29,399 nucleotides of DNA from a bacterium (GTDB lineage: Bacteria; Patescibacteriota; Microgenomatia; UBA1400; PJMF01), in the NCBI GenBank assembly GCA_017431585.1, contig JAFRKU010000073.1, positions 1 through 29,399 on the forward strand. Reading direction: 5' to 3'. The notes beneath the pieces are model-generated. The model was given only the letters and a program-made list of their open reading frames with translations, searched no databases and was not told the origin of the DNA. Below, piece by piece: positions 22,520 to 29,399 of this stretch. A program made the translations under genes and the position numbers. Positions within the stretch are counted from its first letter, which is position 1. Every line of letters starts with the position of its first letter.

Positions 22520-25453
22520 TTACAAATTCGCCCCGTGGCACTTTTTAAACTTTTTGCCACTCCCACACGGACACGGATCATTGCGCCCCACGTTTTTGAA
22601 TTTATCAGCCTCGCTTGCCGCCGTCGCGCTTTCGCCGCCGGCCTTGCGCGCCTGCTGGGCCCGAATAGCCTCTGCCAGGCTACCACTGGAATGATCAGAG
22701 GCTGGCGCCGCCTCACTTGTTCTCGTTGGCGCCATCGCTCCAGCGTCTCCCGCCATTTGATCAAACATCACAAACTGACTATTGCCGCCAATCTCCACAC
22801 CACCGTTTTGCGCTTGCTCGCGCAGCTGCGCTTCGCGCGCCTGCGCCGCCGCCAGAGCCTGCGGATTGACTTGCACGTGAAACACCCGCGTCACCACTTG
22901 CTGACGGATATTATTCATCAATCGGTCAAAAAGCGCAAACCCTTCTTTGCGATATTCCGCCAGTACCGTATTTTTGTCGCCACGCATCCAAATGCCTTGG
23001 CGCAAATCTTCCATCTCGTCCAAATGATTCATCCACAACTCGTCAATGGTACTCAGCAGAATTTGTTTTTCCAACTCATTGCTCAGTGTCGTGCCCAACA
23101 TCTGCGAGCGCGCCTCATATGTTTTGCGCACCAAAAGTTGCAGCTCGCGCGTTACGCGCGCTTGATCTTGTCCCCATTTATCCAGCTGCACCGTGATGTT
23201 GTGTTGCGACTCGTCGTCAAAAGGAATCACCTTTAGCACCCGCTCCAGCAGCAATTGTTTCGTCTGCTCCCAATCGCCACCAGCGAAAGCCGCCGTCACC
23301 CCGCTACTAATGTAATCATCCAAATATCCCAAAATTTCGCTACTCAAAGTCCGGCGCGCTTGCTGACTTTCGTCCACCGGCGTAGCCGCCACGTCCACGC
23401 TCGAAAGCTCCAAAAATTGCCGCCGCTTTTTGTAAATCACGTCGCGCTGTTTGTTCATCACGTCGTCAAACTCCACCAGTCGCTGCCGTTGGTCAAAAAA
23501 GTAGCCCTCGACTTTGGTTTGCGCCGATTCAATCGCTTTGTCCACCATCCCGGCTTCAATCGGTTGACTCTCCGGCATTTTCAGCGCATCCATCATCGCC
23601 GCAATCCGCTCGCCGCCAAAAATCCGCATGATATCGTCTTCCAGTGCGATATAAAATCGCGACGTCCCCGGGTCACCCTGTCGCCCGGCCCGCCCGCGTA
23701 ACTGATTATCAATCCGCCGCGACTCGTGCCGCTCCGTCCCCAAAATCGCCAAGCCGCCCAAGCCGCGCACTTCCTCATTGTGTTTTTCCCACTCGGCCAG
23801 CGCTGCTTCAAATTTTTCCTGATTGTACTTGCCAATTTCTTGTCGGAAATCTTTCAGTTCCGGTTTCGCCCCGCCCAACACGATGTCTACCCCGCGCCCG
23901 GCGATATTCGTCGCCACCGTAATCGCACCCTTTTGCCCGGCTTGGGCAATAATGAAAGCCTCACGCTCATTGTTTTTGGCGTTGAGCACTTCGTGGGCGA
24001 TGTTTTTTTTGTTGAGTAGTCGTGACACAATTTGGTTGTGATCAATCGAGCGCGTCCCGATCAAAATCGGCCGCCCCGTGGCGTGAATTTCTTCCACTTC
24101 CTTCACCAGCGCCGAATATTTAGCCGCCGCCGTTTTGTACACCAAATCCGTCAAATCTTCGCGCGCCACCGGTTTATTCGTCGGCACGATCAGCACGTCC
24201 ATATTGTAAATCTTTTTAAATTCTTCCGCCTCCGTGCCCGCCGTGCCCGTCATTCCGGCCAATTTGTGATACATCCGAAAATAATTTTGCAGCGAAATCG
24301 TCGCCAGCGTCCGCGATTCTTGTTGGATTTTCACGTGCTCTTTGGCTTCAATCGCTTGATGTAAACCGTTGCCATACCGCCGCCCCGGCATCAGCCGTCC
24401 CGTGTGCTCGTCCACAATAATCACCTGTCCATCGCGCACAATGTATTCTTTGTCTCGCTGATATAGCGCATCCGCCCGCAGTGCATTTTCTAAATAATGA
24501 ATGGTATCAAAATTTTCTTCGTACAAATTTTTCACGTTGAGTTTTTGCTCAATCCGTTTCACGCCCAAATCCGTCAGCGTCGCCGTCTTTGCTTTTTCGT
24601 CCAGCGTATAATCCGTCGCCGGCGCCAAAGTTTTCACCAAACTGGCGTAATAATTGTACTTGTCCGTCGGCTCCCGATCTGGCGCTGAAATGATCAACGG
24701 CGTGCGCGCCTCGTCAATCAAAATCGAATCCGCTTCGTCCACAATCGCAAAATAATGCGCCGTGTCTTGCCGCTGCACCATTTTATCCAAACTGGCCACC
24801 ATGTTGTCGCGCAAATAATCGAAACCAAATTCGTTATTAGTCCCGTAAACAATATCGCAAGCATATGCTTGCTGACGAGTTATTTCGCGCCAGTGTTCCA
24901 ACCGTTCGTCGCCGCGATCATCCGTCTGCACTTCCGGGTCAAACATTTTGGCTTGATCGTGAATAATCACCGCCGTCTTGAGTCCCAAAAAATGGTAAAT
25001 TTGCCCCATCCAGCCGGCGCCCACTTCTGCCAAATAATCATTGACCGTCACCAAATGCACCCCGTGCCCCAGCAACGCATTCAGATACAGCGGACACGTC
25101 ACCGTCAAAGTTTTCCCCTCACCGGTTTTCTGTTCCGTGATCTGTCCGTAGTGCAAACCAATGCCAGCGATCAATTGCACGTCGAAATGTCGCATCCCTA
25201 GTTTGCGCCGCGACACCTCCCGCACCGTCGCGAAAGACTCGGGCAAAATCAGTTCCAGCGCTTGCTCTTCCGTCTGCCCTTGAGCCACTGCCTGAGCAAT
25301 AATGGCTTTAAACCTAGATGTTTGCGCGGCCAATTTTTCATCAGATAAAGCTTGAATCACCGGCTCTAATTCGTTAATTTGATCAACTTTTGTCTGATAC
25401 TTTTTCAGTCGCTTTGCATTGTCATCAAACAAGTCATTGATAAATTTCCACAT
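22520..25453 (-). CDS. secA: Preprotein translocase ATPase SecA
   Basis: 977 aa, full length. It is the cytoplasmic/peripheral motor that pushes preproteins through SecYEG. The DEAD-motor Walker A is TGEGKT at residues 110-115, and MRHFDVQLIAGIGLH precedes it as in all SecA. IVDEADSILIDEARTPLIIS is the Walker B region, and GTAGTEAEEF and ATNIAGRGVDIVLGG (motifs V/VI) plus ERHESRRIDNQLRGRAGRQGDPG follow. The C-terminus ends in the zinc-binding DPCPCGSGKKFKKCHGAN, which contacts SecB/ribosome in other bacteria. AAAGGGAG precedes the start. It lies 37 nt downstream of the GalU-like gene, same strand. Confidence 0.98.
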   Translation of the reverse strand: MWKFINDLFDDNAKRLKKYQTKVDQINELEPVIQALSDEKLAAQTSRFKAIIAQAVAQGQTEEQALELILPESFATVREVSRRKLGMRHFDVQLIAGIGLHYGQITEQKTGEGKTLTVTCPLYLNALLGHGVHLVTVNDYLAEVGAGWMGQIYHFLGLKTAVIIHDQAKMFDPEVQTDDRGDERLEHWREITRQQAYACDIVYGTNNEFGFDYLRDNMVASLDKMVQRQDTAHYFAIVDEADSILIDEARTPLIISAPDREPTDKYNYYASLVKTLAPATDYTLDEKAKTATLTDLGVKRIEQKLNVKNLYEENFDTIHYLENALRADALYQRDKEYIVRDGQVIIVDEHTGRLMPGRRYGNGLHQAIEAKEHVKIQQESRTLATISLQNYFRMYHKLAGMTGTAGTEAEEFKKIYNMDVLIVPTNKPVAREDLTDLVYKTAAAKYSALVKEVEEIHATGRPILIGTRSIDHNQIVSRLLNKKNIAHEVLNAKNNEREAFIIAQAGQKGAITVATNIAGRGVDIVLGGAKPELKDFRQEIGKYNQEKFEAALAEWEKHNEEVRGLGGLAILGTERHESRRIDNQLRGRAGRQGDPGTSRFYIALEDDIMRIFGGERIAAMMDALKMPESQPIEAGMVDKAIESAQTKVEGYFFDQRQRLVEFDDVMNKQRDVIYKKRRQFLELSSVDVAATPVDESQQARRTLSSEILGYLDDYISSGVTAAFAGGDWEQTKQLLLERVLKVIPFDDESQHNITVQLDKWGQDQARVTRELQLLVRKTYEARSQMLGTTLSNELEKQILLSTIDELWMNHLDEMEDLRQGIWMRGDKNTVLAEYRKEGFALFDRLMNNIRQQVVTRVFHVQVNPQALAAAQAREAQLREQAQNGGVEIGGNSQFVMFDQMAGDAGAMAPTRTSEAAPASDHSSGSLAEAIRAQQARKAGGESATAASEADKFKNVGRNDPCPCGSGKKFKKCHGANL

Positions 25454-25490
25454 ATCTCCCTTTGCTTCGTCGCCGCACTGTCACTGCCCT

Positions 25491-26366
25491 CTATTTCAAA
25501 TTTTTAAAATAGTCGGCCACTTGCGTTTTGTATTTTTCGTTGTGCATCACGTAATCCAAGTGGGCAATGAAATAGTTTTCCGGGTCGCCGGTCGTCATCC
25601 AGTGGCCTTTGGTTTTTTCCACAATCACGTCTGCACTTTCGGCAATTTTCGTAATCGCATCCACTGTCCACAATTCGTCATCAAGTCCCGTGTTCTTGGC
25701 GTTTAAATGCTCAAAAACATCTTGGGTCAGCAAGTAGCGACCGTACGAAGCCAAAGTCGAAGGCGCCTTGCCCACTTTCGGTTTCTCCACGATATTGCCC
25801 AAAAGTTTCTTCTTTTCGTCTTTAAACGAAATGATACCGTATTTGTTCACAATTTCCGGCGCCACTTCTTGGGCCATGATAATCGCCTTCGCTTCCGGAT
25901 GCTTTTGATAGCTTTCGATCAATGTTTTCGCGTCCGAACTCCCGAACACCACGTCATCGGAATACAGCACCAAAAAAGCGTCTTCTTTCGTCAAAAAGTC
26001 GCGGGCGCTGGCAATCGGCGAACCGTTGCCGTAGGGGAGAGCTGGGTCCTGCGTAATCACGGTAATCTTCGGGAAATCCAGCACTTTTTGCACTGGCTCG
26101 TAGCGGTCTTCTTTGCCTTGACTGGCCAATTGTTTGCGAATCCGATTGACGCTGTTGTTGAAATAATCCTCGTAAATCGGCTTACCTTCGGCCGTGGCCA
26201 CAATAATTATTTCTTCAATTCCGGCAGCCACGCATTCCTCCACCACCAATTGCATAATCGGTCGATTGCCCAAAGGCAGCATCGCTTTCGGAATCGTTTT
26301 GGTAATCGGCAGATAACGACTGGCAAAACCTGCATCGGTAATCACCGCTTTTTTCACTGCTGACAT
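25491..26366 (-). CDS. galU: GalU-like nucleotidyltransferase (UTP-glucose-1-phosphate uridylyltransferase family)
   Basis: 291 aa from the ATG at 26366 (AAAGGA upstream). Expected reaction: UTP + glucose-1-phosphate to UDP-glucose, which would feed galE. The N-terminus aligns with GalU (KAVITDAGFASRYLPITKTIPKAMLPLGNRPIMQLVVEECVAAGIEEIIIV, described in overlapping short pieces). PYGNGSPIASARDF, SDDVVFGS and NIVEKPK are also GalU-like. Oddities: the usual GxGTR loop reads GFASR (residues 13-17), and the substrate region GHWMTTGDPENY replaces GxRFDxG. So the sugar or nucleotide may differ. It sits between a Gly-rich hypothetical gene and secA. Confidence 0.82.
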   Translation of the reverse strand: MSAVKKAVITDAGFASRYLPITKTIPKAMLPLGNRPIMQLVVEECVAAGIEEIIIVATAEGKPIYEDYFNNSVNRIRKQLASQGKEDRYEPVQKVLDFPKITVITQDPALPYGNGSPIASARDFLTKEDAFLVLYSDDVVFGSSDAKTLIESYQKHPEAKAIIMAQEVAPEIVNKYGIISFKDEKKKLLGNIVEKPKVGKAPSTLASYGRYLLTQDVFEHLNAKNTGLDDELWTVDAITKIAESADVIVEKTKGHWMTTGDPENYFIAHLDYVMHNEKYKTQVADYFKNLK

Positions 26367-26382
26367 GTTGTCCTTTCTCGCA

Positions 26383-26865
26383 TTAAGCCGCCCTGCCATT
26401 AATTTTACTTGCTAATCCGTAGTGATCGCTTGTCTGTCCGCCCGCTGGCCGGCTGTTGCCCGCCGCAAAACTTGTTCCCGCGCTCCCGCCGGTAGTGGCA
26501 AAGTTACTGGTATTAATCTGGCGGTTCATCCCTCCGGCCCGACCGCTGCCCATCAGTGCTTTGGCGTCCACGCCATATAAAGAAGCCGCTTTAATCGCAA
26601 TCTGTTGTTGCACTCGTTTCAGTTCCACCGGATTACTTTGCACTGCGGCCGACTGGGCTTTCATTTGCAACTGACGCAGTTGCATCCGCTCCCGCGCTCC
26701 GCCGCTATTGGCGCCAAAGTTTTGGCTCATTTGTCCGCGCGCCCCCAAATTCCGGCCGTTGACCACCACCGAATTACCGCCCGCTCCGCTGTTGAGCCCA
26801 CCGCGTCCACCGCTATTGAGTCGCGCTCCCAGGCTCGCTCCAAATTGTGAACTTTTAGCTAGCAT
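26383..26865 (-). CDS. Gly/Asn/Ser-rich low-complexity protein, hypothetical
   Basis: 160 aa. Residues 1-55 and 110-150 are rich in Gly, Asn, Ser and Ala (GGRGGLNSGAGGN, FATTGGSAGTSFAAGN) and probably disordered. Between them is one helix-forming block (RERMQLRQLQMKAQSAAVQ...VELKRVQQQIAIKAASLYGVD). No signal peptide or membrane segment. GAAGG lies 6 nt before the ATG, and the start overlaps the gltX end by 11 nt, so the reading frame is probably real. I do not recognise a family. Confidence 0.6.
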   Translation of the reverse strand: MLAKSSQFGASLGARLNSGGRGGLNSGAGGNSVVVNGRNLGARGQMSQNFGANSGGARERMQLRQLQMKAQSAAVQSNPVELKRVQQQIAIKAASLYGVDAKALMGSGRAGGMNRQINTSNFATTGGSAGTSFAAGNSRPAGGQTSDHYGLASKINGRAA

Positions 26866-28315
26866 CAGCGCCTTCTACCAACTTAATCGCTTTGTTGATT
26901 CTCGCCAAAACCTCATCATGACCAATCACCGCCATCGTTTCAAAAAGCGGCGGCGTCGCCGTCTTGCCCGTGATCGCCACGCGCAGCATCATGAAATACT
27001 GGCTCTTTTTGTACTCTTTTTGCTCGCACAGTCCCCGAATTGCTTGCTCGATGTTTTCCGTCTTCCAAGCGATCGTTTCCAAAAACGCCTTCGTCAGCGA
27101 CAGTTGCATTTTCACCAGGGTCGCATCGGCTTTTTTGAGCAACAATTTGGGATCCACTTCCACCTCATGCCAGAAAAAGTCCGTTAATTCCGCAAAATCT
27201 GCCAGCGTCACCATGCGCTCGTAAACCAAAGCCAGCACTTCTTCCAGCACATCCATCGGGAAATCAAAATCCACAAATCCGTAGGCCATCAACTTCCGAC
27301 CCAATTCCGCCAAACCTTTTTCTTCCACCATTTTGCGAATGTAATAGCCGTTGTACCAATTCAAACGTTCTACATCGAAAATCGGCCCCGTCTTTTGCAC
27401 CCGATCCAAGCTCGCTACTTGCAAAAATTCCTCCAAGCTGAAAACCTCCTTGCCTTCCGGATGTGACCAGCCCAAAAGTGCAATAAAATTGATCACCGCT
27501 TCCGGCAAGTAACCTTTTTCCCGGTAAGACAAAATTGAGACGTCGTTTTTGCGTTTGCTAATTTTGCTCTTGTCGGTGTTGCGAATCAGCGGCATATGTG
27601 CAAACTCCGGCGGCTCCCAACCGAAAGCCTCGTACAGCAACAAATGTTTGGGCGTTGAGGAAATCCATTCCTCACCGCGCAGCACGTGCGTAATTTGCAT
27701 CAAATGGTCATCGATCACCACCGCCAAGTGATACGTCGGGAAACCGTCGCTTTTCATCAAAATTTGATCATCAATCAAATCACTTTGGAATTCCACGTCG
27801 CCGCGAATCAAATCGTGCCAACCGATCACTCGCCCCTTGGGCACTTTCAAGCGAATCACGTGTTTATCGCCGTTGTCCAGCCGTTTTTTGACTTCCGCCG
27901 GATCGGCGTCCCGCCAGCGACCATCGTAGCGCGGCAATTCCCCGCGCGCAATTTGATCTTTGCGCATCTGTTCCAATTCTTCTGGCGTGGCAAAACAGTA
28001 GTACGCCCAACCGTTGTCAATCAACTTTTGCGCATATTCCTGATAAATATCCAGCCGATCGCTTTGGTGATATGGCTCGAAAGGTCCACCCTTGACGCCA
28101 CCTTCGTCATAAGGGATCCCCAGCCAGGCTAAGCCCTCATAAATTAAAGCCTCTGCTTCCGGCACAAATCGCTTCCGGTCCGTGTCTTCAATCCGAATCA
28201 CAAATTGTCCGCCACTTTGGCGCGCCAGCGCCAAATTAAACAAAGCCTGCCAAGCCGTCCCGATGTGGGCAATGCCGGTGGGCGATGGCGCAATTCTGGT
28301 CCGTTTTTCTTGCAT
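26855..28315 (-). CDS. gltX: Glutamyl-tRNA synthetase
   Basis: 486 aa from the ATG at 28315. The longer in-frame start is rejected because the -10 box lies between the two. It charges tRNA-Glu (and possibly tRNA-Gln, if non-discriminating). Class I signature HIGT is at residues 17-20 in APSPTGIAHIGTA, KISKR at 251-255. RIEDTDRKRF at 41-50 and YHQSDRLDIY at 82-91 are diagnostic of GluRS. The C-terminal all-helical anticodon-binding region is present. First gene of a run with the Gly-rich protein, the GalU-like gene and secA. Confidence 0.97.
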   Translation of the reverse strand: MQEKRTRIAPSPTGIAHIGTAWQALFNLALARQSGGQFVIRIEDTDRKRFVPEAEALIYEGLAWLGIPYDEGGVKGGPFEPYHQSDRLDIYQEYAQKLIDNGWAYYCFATPEELEQMRKDQIARGELPRYDGRWRDADPAEVKKRLDNGDKHVIRLKVPKGRVIGWHDLIRGDVEFQSDLIDDQILMKSDGFPTYHLAVVIDDHLMQITHVLRGEEWISSTPKHLLLYEAFGWEPPEFAHMPLIRNTDKSKISKRKNDVSILSYREKGYLPEAVINFIALLGWSHPEGKEVFSLEEFLQVASLDRVQKTGPIFDVERLNWYNGYYIRKMVEEKGLAELGRKLMAYGFVDFDFPMDVLEEVLALVYERMVTLADFAELTDFFWHEVEVDPKLLLKKADATLVKMQLSLTKAFLETIAWKTENIEQAIRGLCEQKEYKKSQYFMMLRVAITGKTATPPLFETMAVIGHDEVLARINKAIKLVEGADAS

Positions 28316-28324
28316 AGGACTATT

Positions 28325-28330
28325 ATTATA
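28325..28330 (-). promoter_or_regulatory. -10 box of gltX, nearly leaderless
   Basis: TATAAT on the minus strand (28330-28325), 9 nt before the ATG at 28315. The predicted start is about 3 nt upstream of the ATG. No clear -35 box and no Shine-Dalgarno. Confidence 0.55.
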
Positions 28331-28383
28331 CCGCACAATTTGGCAATTTGGTGAGCAGTTTTGGTTGCCATCAGTATTTACAG

Positions 28384-28414
28384 CCAATGTTAAAGAATTT
28401 TGCCCAATGTTAAA
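28384..28414 (+). repeat. Direct repeats CCAATGTTAAA
   Basis: 11-nt copies at 28384-28394 and 28404-28414, 20 nt apart, with a weaker third match (CGTTAAAA) near 28419. They lie in the 267-bp divergent region between gltX and the response-regulator gene. Possible regulator sites. Confidence 0.4.
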
Positions 28415-28445
28415 AAATCGTTAAAAGTGACAAATTTTTCACTTG

Positions 28446-28460
28446 TTAGGCGCCGCCTAA
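28446..28460. repeat. Palindrome TTAGGCG-C-CGCCTAA
   Basis: 7-nt perfect arms around one base, 69 bp upstream of the response-regulator -35 box. The preceding sequence (ATTTTTCACTTGTTAGGCG) recurs after the response-regulator gene at 29006-29024. Operator or fold of unknown use. Confidence 0.45.
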
Positions 28461-28528
28461 TAACTGCCCAAGTGAGCAAATTTGCAGTTTTCTGTTTTAC
28501 ACCATTCGGAGCCAGGCGTAGCACCCAA

Positions 28529-28556
28529 TTGACAGGATACATTTTTGCGCTATAAT
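28529..28556 (+). promoter_or_regulatory. Promoter of the response-regulator gene
   Basis: TTGACA at 28529-28534, a 16-bp spacer and TATAAT at 28551-28556. Both boxes are perfect consensus. A start near 28563 leaves a 20-nt leader with only a weak AGAAAG ribosome site. Confidence 0.8.
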
Positions 28557-28582
28557 AAACACAATCAAATAGAAAGCCGACC

Positions 28583-28969
28583 ATGAGCGACACTAAAAAA
28601 ATTTTACTCATCGAAGACGAAACTGAGTTGCGCGAATTGTATACTTTGCTTTTGCAAGGTGCCGGCTACGAAATCACTGCTTGTGCCGACGGTAAAGAAG
28701 GTTTGGCGGCCATGGAAAAAGGCGGCTTCGACCTAGTTTTGTTGGACATTATGCTGCCGTTCCTCGATGGTTTGCAAATTTTGGAAAAAGTGCACGCCGC
28801 CGGCGACCAAGCGGCGCAAAAATGTGATAGCGTCGTGCTTTTGACCAATTTAGCCCAGGACCAAACCATCGCCAAAGGTCTGGAATTCGGTGTGCGCGGC
28901 TACATGATCAAAAGTGATTACAACCCCGAACAATTATTGGAAGCCATCGCTGACTTTTTGCACAATTGA
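28583..28969 (+). CDS. Single-domain response regulator (CheY-like receiver)
   Basis: 128 aa, receiver domain only, no output domain. The acidic pocket is E11/D12, the phospho-acceptor D55 in LVLLDIMLPFLDG, and the switch residues are T88, Y107 and K110 (LLTN, GYMIKSDY). All key residues are present, so it should be phosphorylatable. No histidine kinase is in the window; it may be an orphan that signals by protein interaction. A strong promoter and divergence from gltX suggest independent expression. Confidence 0.95.
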   Translation: MSDTKKILLIEDETELRELYTLLLQGAGYEITACADGKEGLAAMEKGGFDLVLLDIMLPFLDGLQILEKVHAAGDQAAQKCDSVVLLTNLAQDQTIAKGLEFGVRGYMIKSDYNPEQLLEAIADFLHN

Positions 28970-28983
28970 TACTAGCGCTCCCC

Positions 28984-29031
28984 AAAAAATAGCGCGCACC
29001 GCTCAATTTTTCACTTATTAGGCGGGGTGCG
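28984..29031 (-). terminator. Likely terminator for the minus-strand gene at 29018
   Basis: Stem CGCACC (28995-29000) with GGTGCG (29026-29031), plus a GC pair and a 2-nt bulge. On the minus strand it is followed after 4-5 nt by ATTTTTT (28990-28984). It contains the stop codon of the 29018 ORF within its loop. Confidence 0.5.
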
Positions 29032-29218
29032 TGTCACGAATTTGAGTTAGCAATTGTTGCCGCCGCGCTTCTTGCTGACTATTCAATTGCTCCAGCTCAT
29101 CCAAAGTCGCCAACTCTTTTTGCGCTTGCGCAATCGTCTCTCGGCTCACTTCTCGCCGGTGCGCTGCCGTTTGCACACTCCACTCGTGAGCCAAGTCGGT
29201 TTTCGCCGCAAACCGCAT
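29018..29218 (-). CDS. Small 66-aa ORF, or the C-terminal end of an interrupted gene
   Basis: 66 aa from the ATG at 29218, which has CGGAG 5 nt upstream, so independent translation is possible. The second half is a charged helix (ETIAQAQKELATLDELEQ, NSQQEARRQQLL), probably coiled coil. The frame is the same as that of the partial gene upstream (29252-29398), separated only by one TAA and 11 sense codons. It may therefore be the original C-terminus of that gene cut off by a nonsense mutation. I cannot decide which. Confidence 0.5.
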   Translation of the reverse strand: MRFAAKTDLAHEWSVQTAAHRREVSRETIAQAQKELATLDELEQLNSQQEARRQQLLTQIRDTHPA

Positions 29219-29251
29219 GAAACTCCGATTTAAACTCAGCCGGGCAATCTT

Positions 29252-29398
29252 TTACTGGAAATCCTCGGGCAAAGTCGCCAGCCAATTTTTCAAATTGCCC
29301 TCCGGATGGGCGGCGTAATACGTTTGATACGAACCGGCCGCTTTTTGCAAAAACGGATTGTGCCAAGCGGTGTTAATGATGTAATCAGACGTCACCGC
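29252..29398 (-). CDS. C-terminal end of an unidentified protein (5' end outside window)
   Basis: 48 codons plus TAA at 29254-29252. Visible residues: SDYIINTAWHNPFLQKAAG, then SYQTYYAAHPEGNLKNWLA and TLPEDFQ before the stop. Too short for family assignment. The frame continues without shift into the 66-aa ORF at 29018. It is convergent with the response regulator. Confidence 0.6.
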   Translation of the reverse strand, partial: AVTSDYIINTAWHNPFLQKAAGSYQTYYAAHPEGNLKNWLATLPEDFQ

Positions 29399-29399
29399 C

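Noticed and set aside
28316..28387. Longer N-terminus for gltX
   Set aside because: The extension contains the -10 box and non-conserved sequence; MQEKRTRIAPSPTG is the normal family start.

Overview
The window (29.4 kb, about half G+C) looks like a chromosomal piece of a Candidate Phyla Radiation (Patescibacteria) bacterium. This is inferred from gene content, not from a marker phylogeny. The pointers are a PcrA/UvrD with a shortened '...VSxxRxxKLGKRR...' linker, a membrane-anchored baseplate-J-like protein beside a sortase, a FISUMP surface protein, a very large Cys-rich secreted protein, and compact operons with ATGA overlaps. There are no tRNA or rRNA genes, CRISPR arrays, transposase genes or phage modules that I can support.

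Layout. 1-916: C-terminal part of a UvrD/PcrA helicase. 917-5414: a two-gene surface operon with its own sigma70-type promoter, encoding a membrane-anchored protein and a roughly 1011-residue secreted protein with about 65 cysteines, closed by a hairpin. 5415-5916: AT-rich intergenic DNA with palindromes, then a consensus promoter, a 30-codon ORF and an attenuator-like pair of mutually exclusive hairpins ahead of a 98-aa orphan ORF. 6226-8990 (minus): trx-rmlB-rmlD-rmlC, a dTDP-sugar operon with a thioredoxin first. 9119-10606: a coiled-coil protein of unknown function that carries two copies of a palindromic repeat inside its reading frame. 10883-16613 (minus): galE, a polytopic PTPS-related membrane protein, a Wzx-like flippase, ruvA and ruvB in one tightly packed operon. 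16698-21064: a small membrane protein, a YtxH-like protein (minus), a PilM-like/baseplate-J protein, a sortase and ruvX. 21055-22417: a short iteron-like array, then a promoter and a pseudoknotted 5' leader in front of a FISUMP lipid-independent secreted protein. 22520-28315 (minus): gltX, a Gly/Asn-rich protein, a GalU-like nucleotidyltransferase and secA. 28583-28969: a single-domain response regulator. 29018-29399 (minus): a partial gene that ends in TAA and continues in frame into a small ORF.

How the genes fit together. Most of the window serves the cell envelope: nucleotide-sugar supply (galE, GalU-like, rmlBCD), polysaccharide assembly and flipping, protein export (SecA), sortase, and several secreted or anchored proteins. 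Recombination genes (ruvA, ruvB, ruvX, uvrD) are interleaved with them.

The most notable non-coding signals are: (i) a family of ten palindromes with arms AACCCGGGAGT/ACTCCCGGGTT. Three times they occur as an exactly 76-nt composite (palindrome, 28-nt linker, palindrome), always between convergent genes; two other copies are translated in frame inside a gene and one copy supplies the ruvB stop codon. (ii) A candidate pseudoknotted switch RNA upstream of the FISUMP gene. (iii) A roughly 168-nt hairpin-forming element between two of the repeats. (iv) Repeated placement of -10 boxes 7-9 nt before ATG, which suggests leaderless mRNAs.
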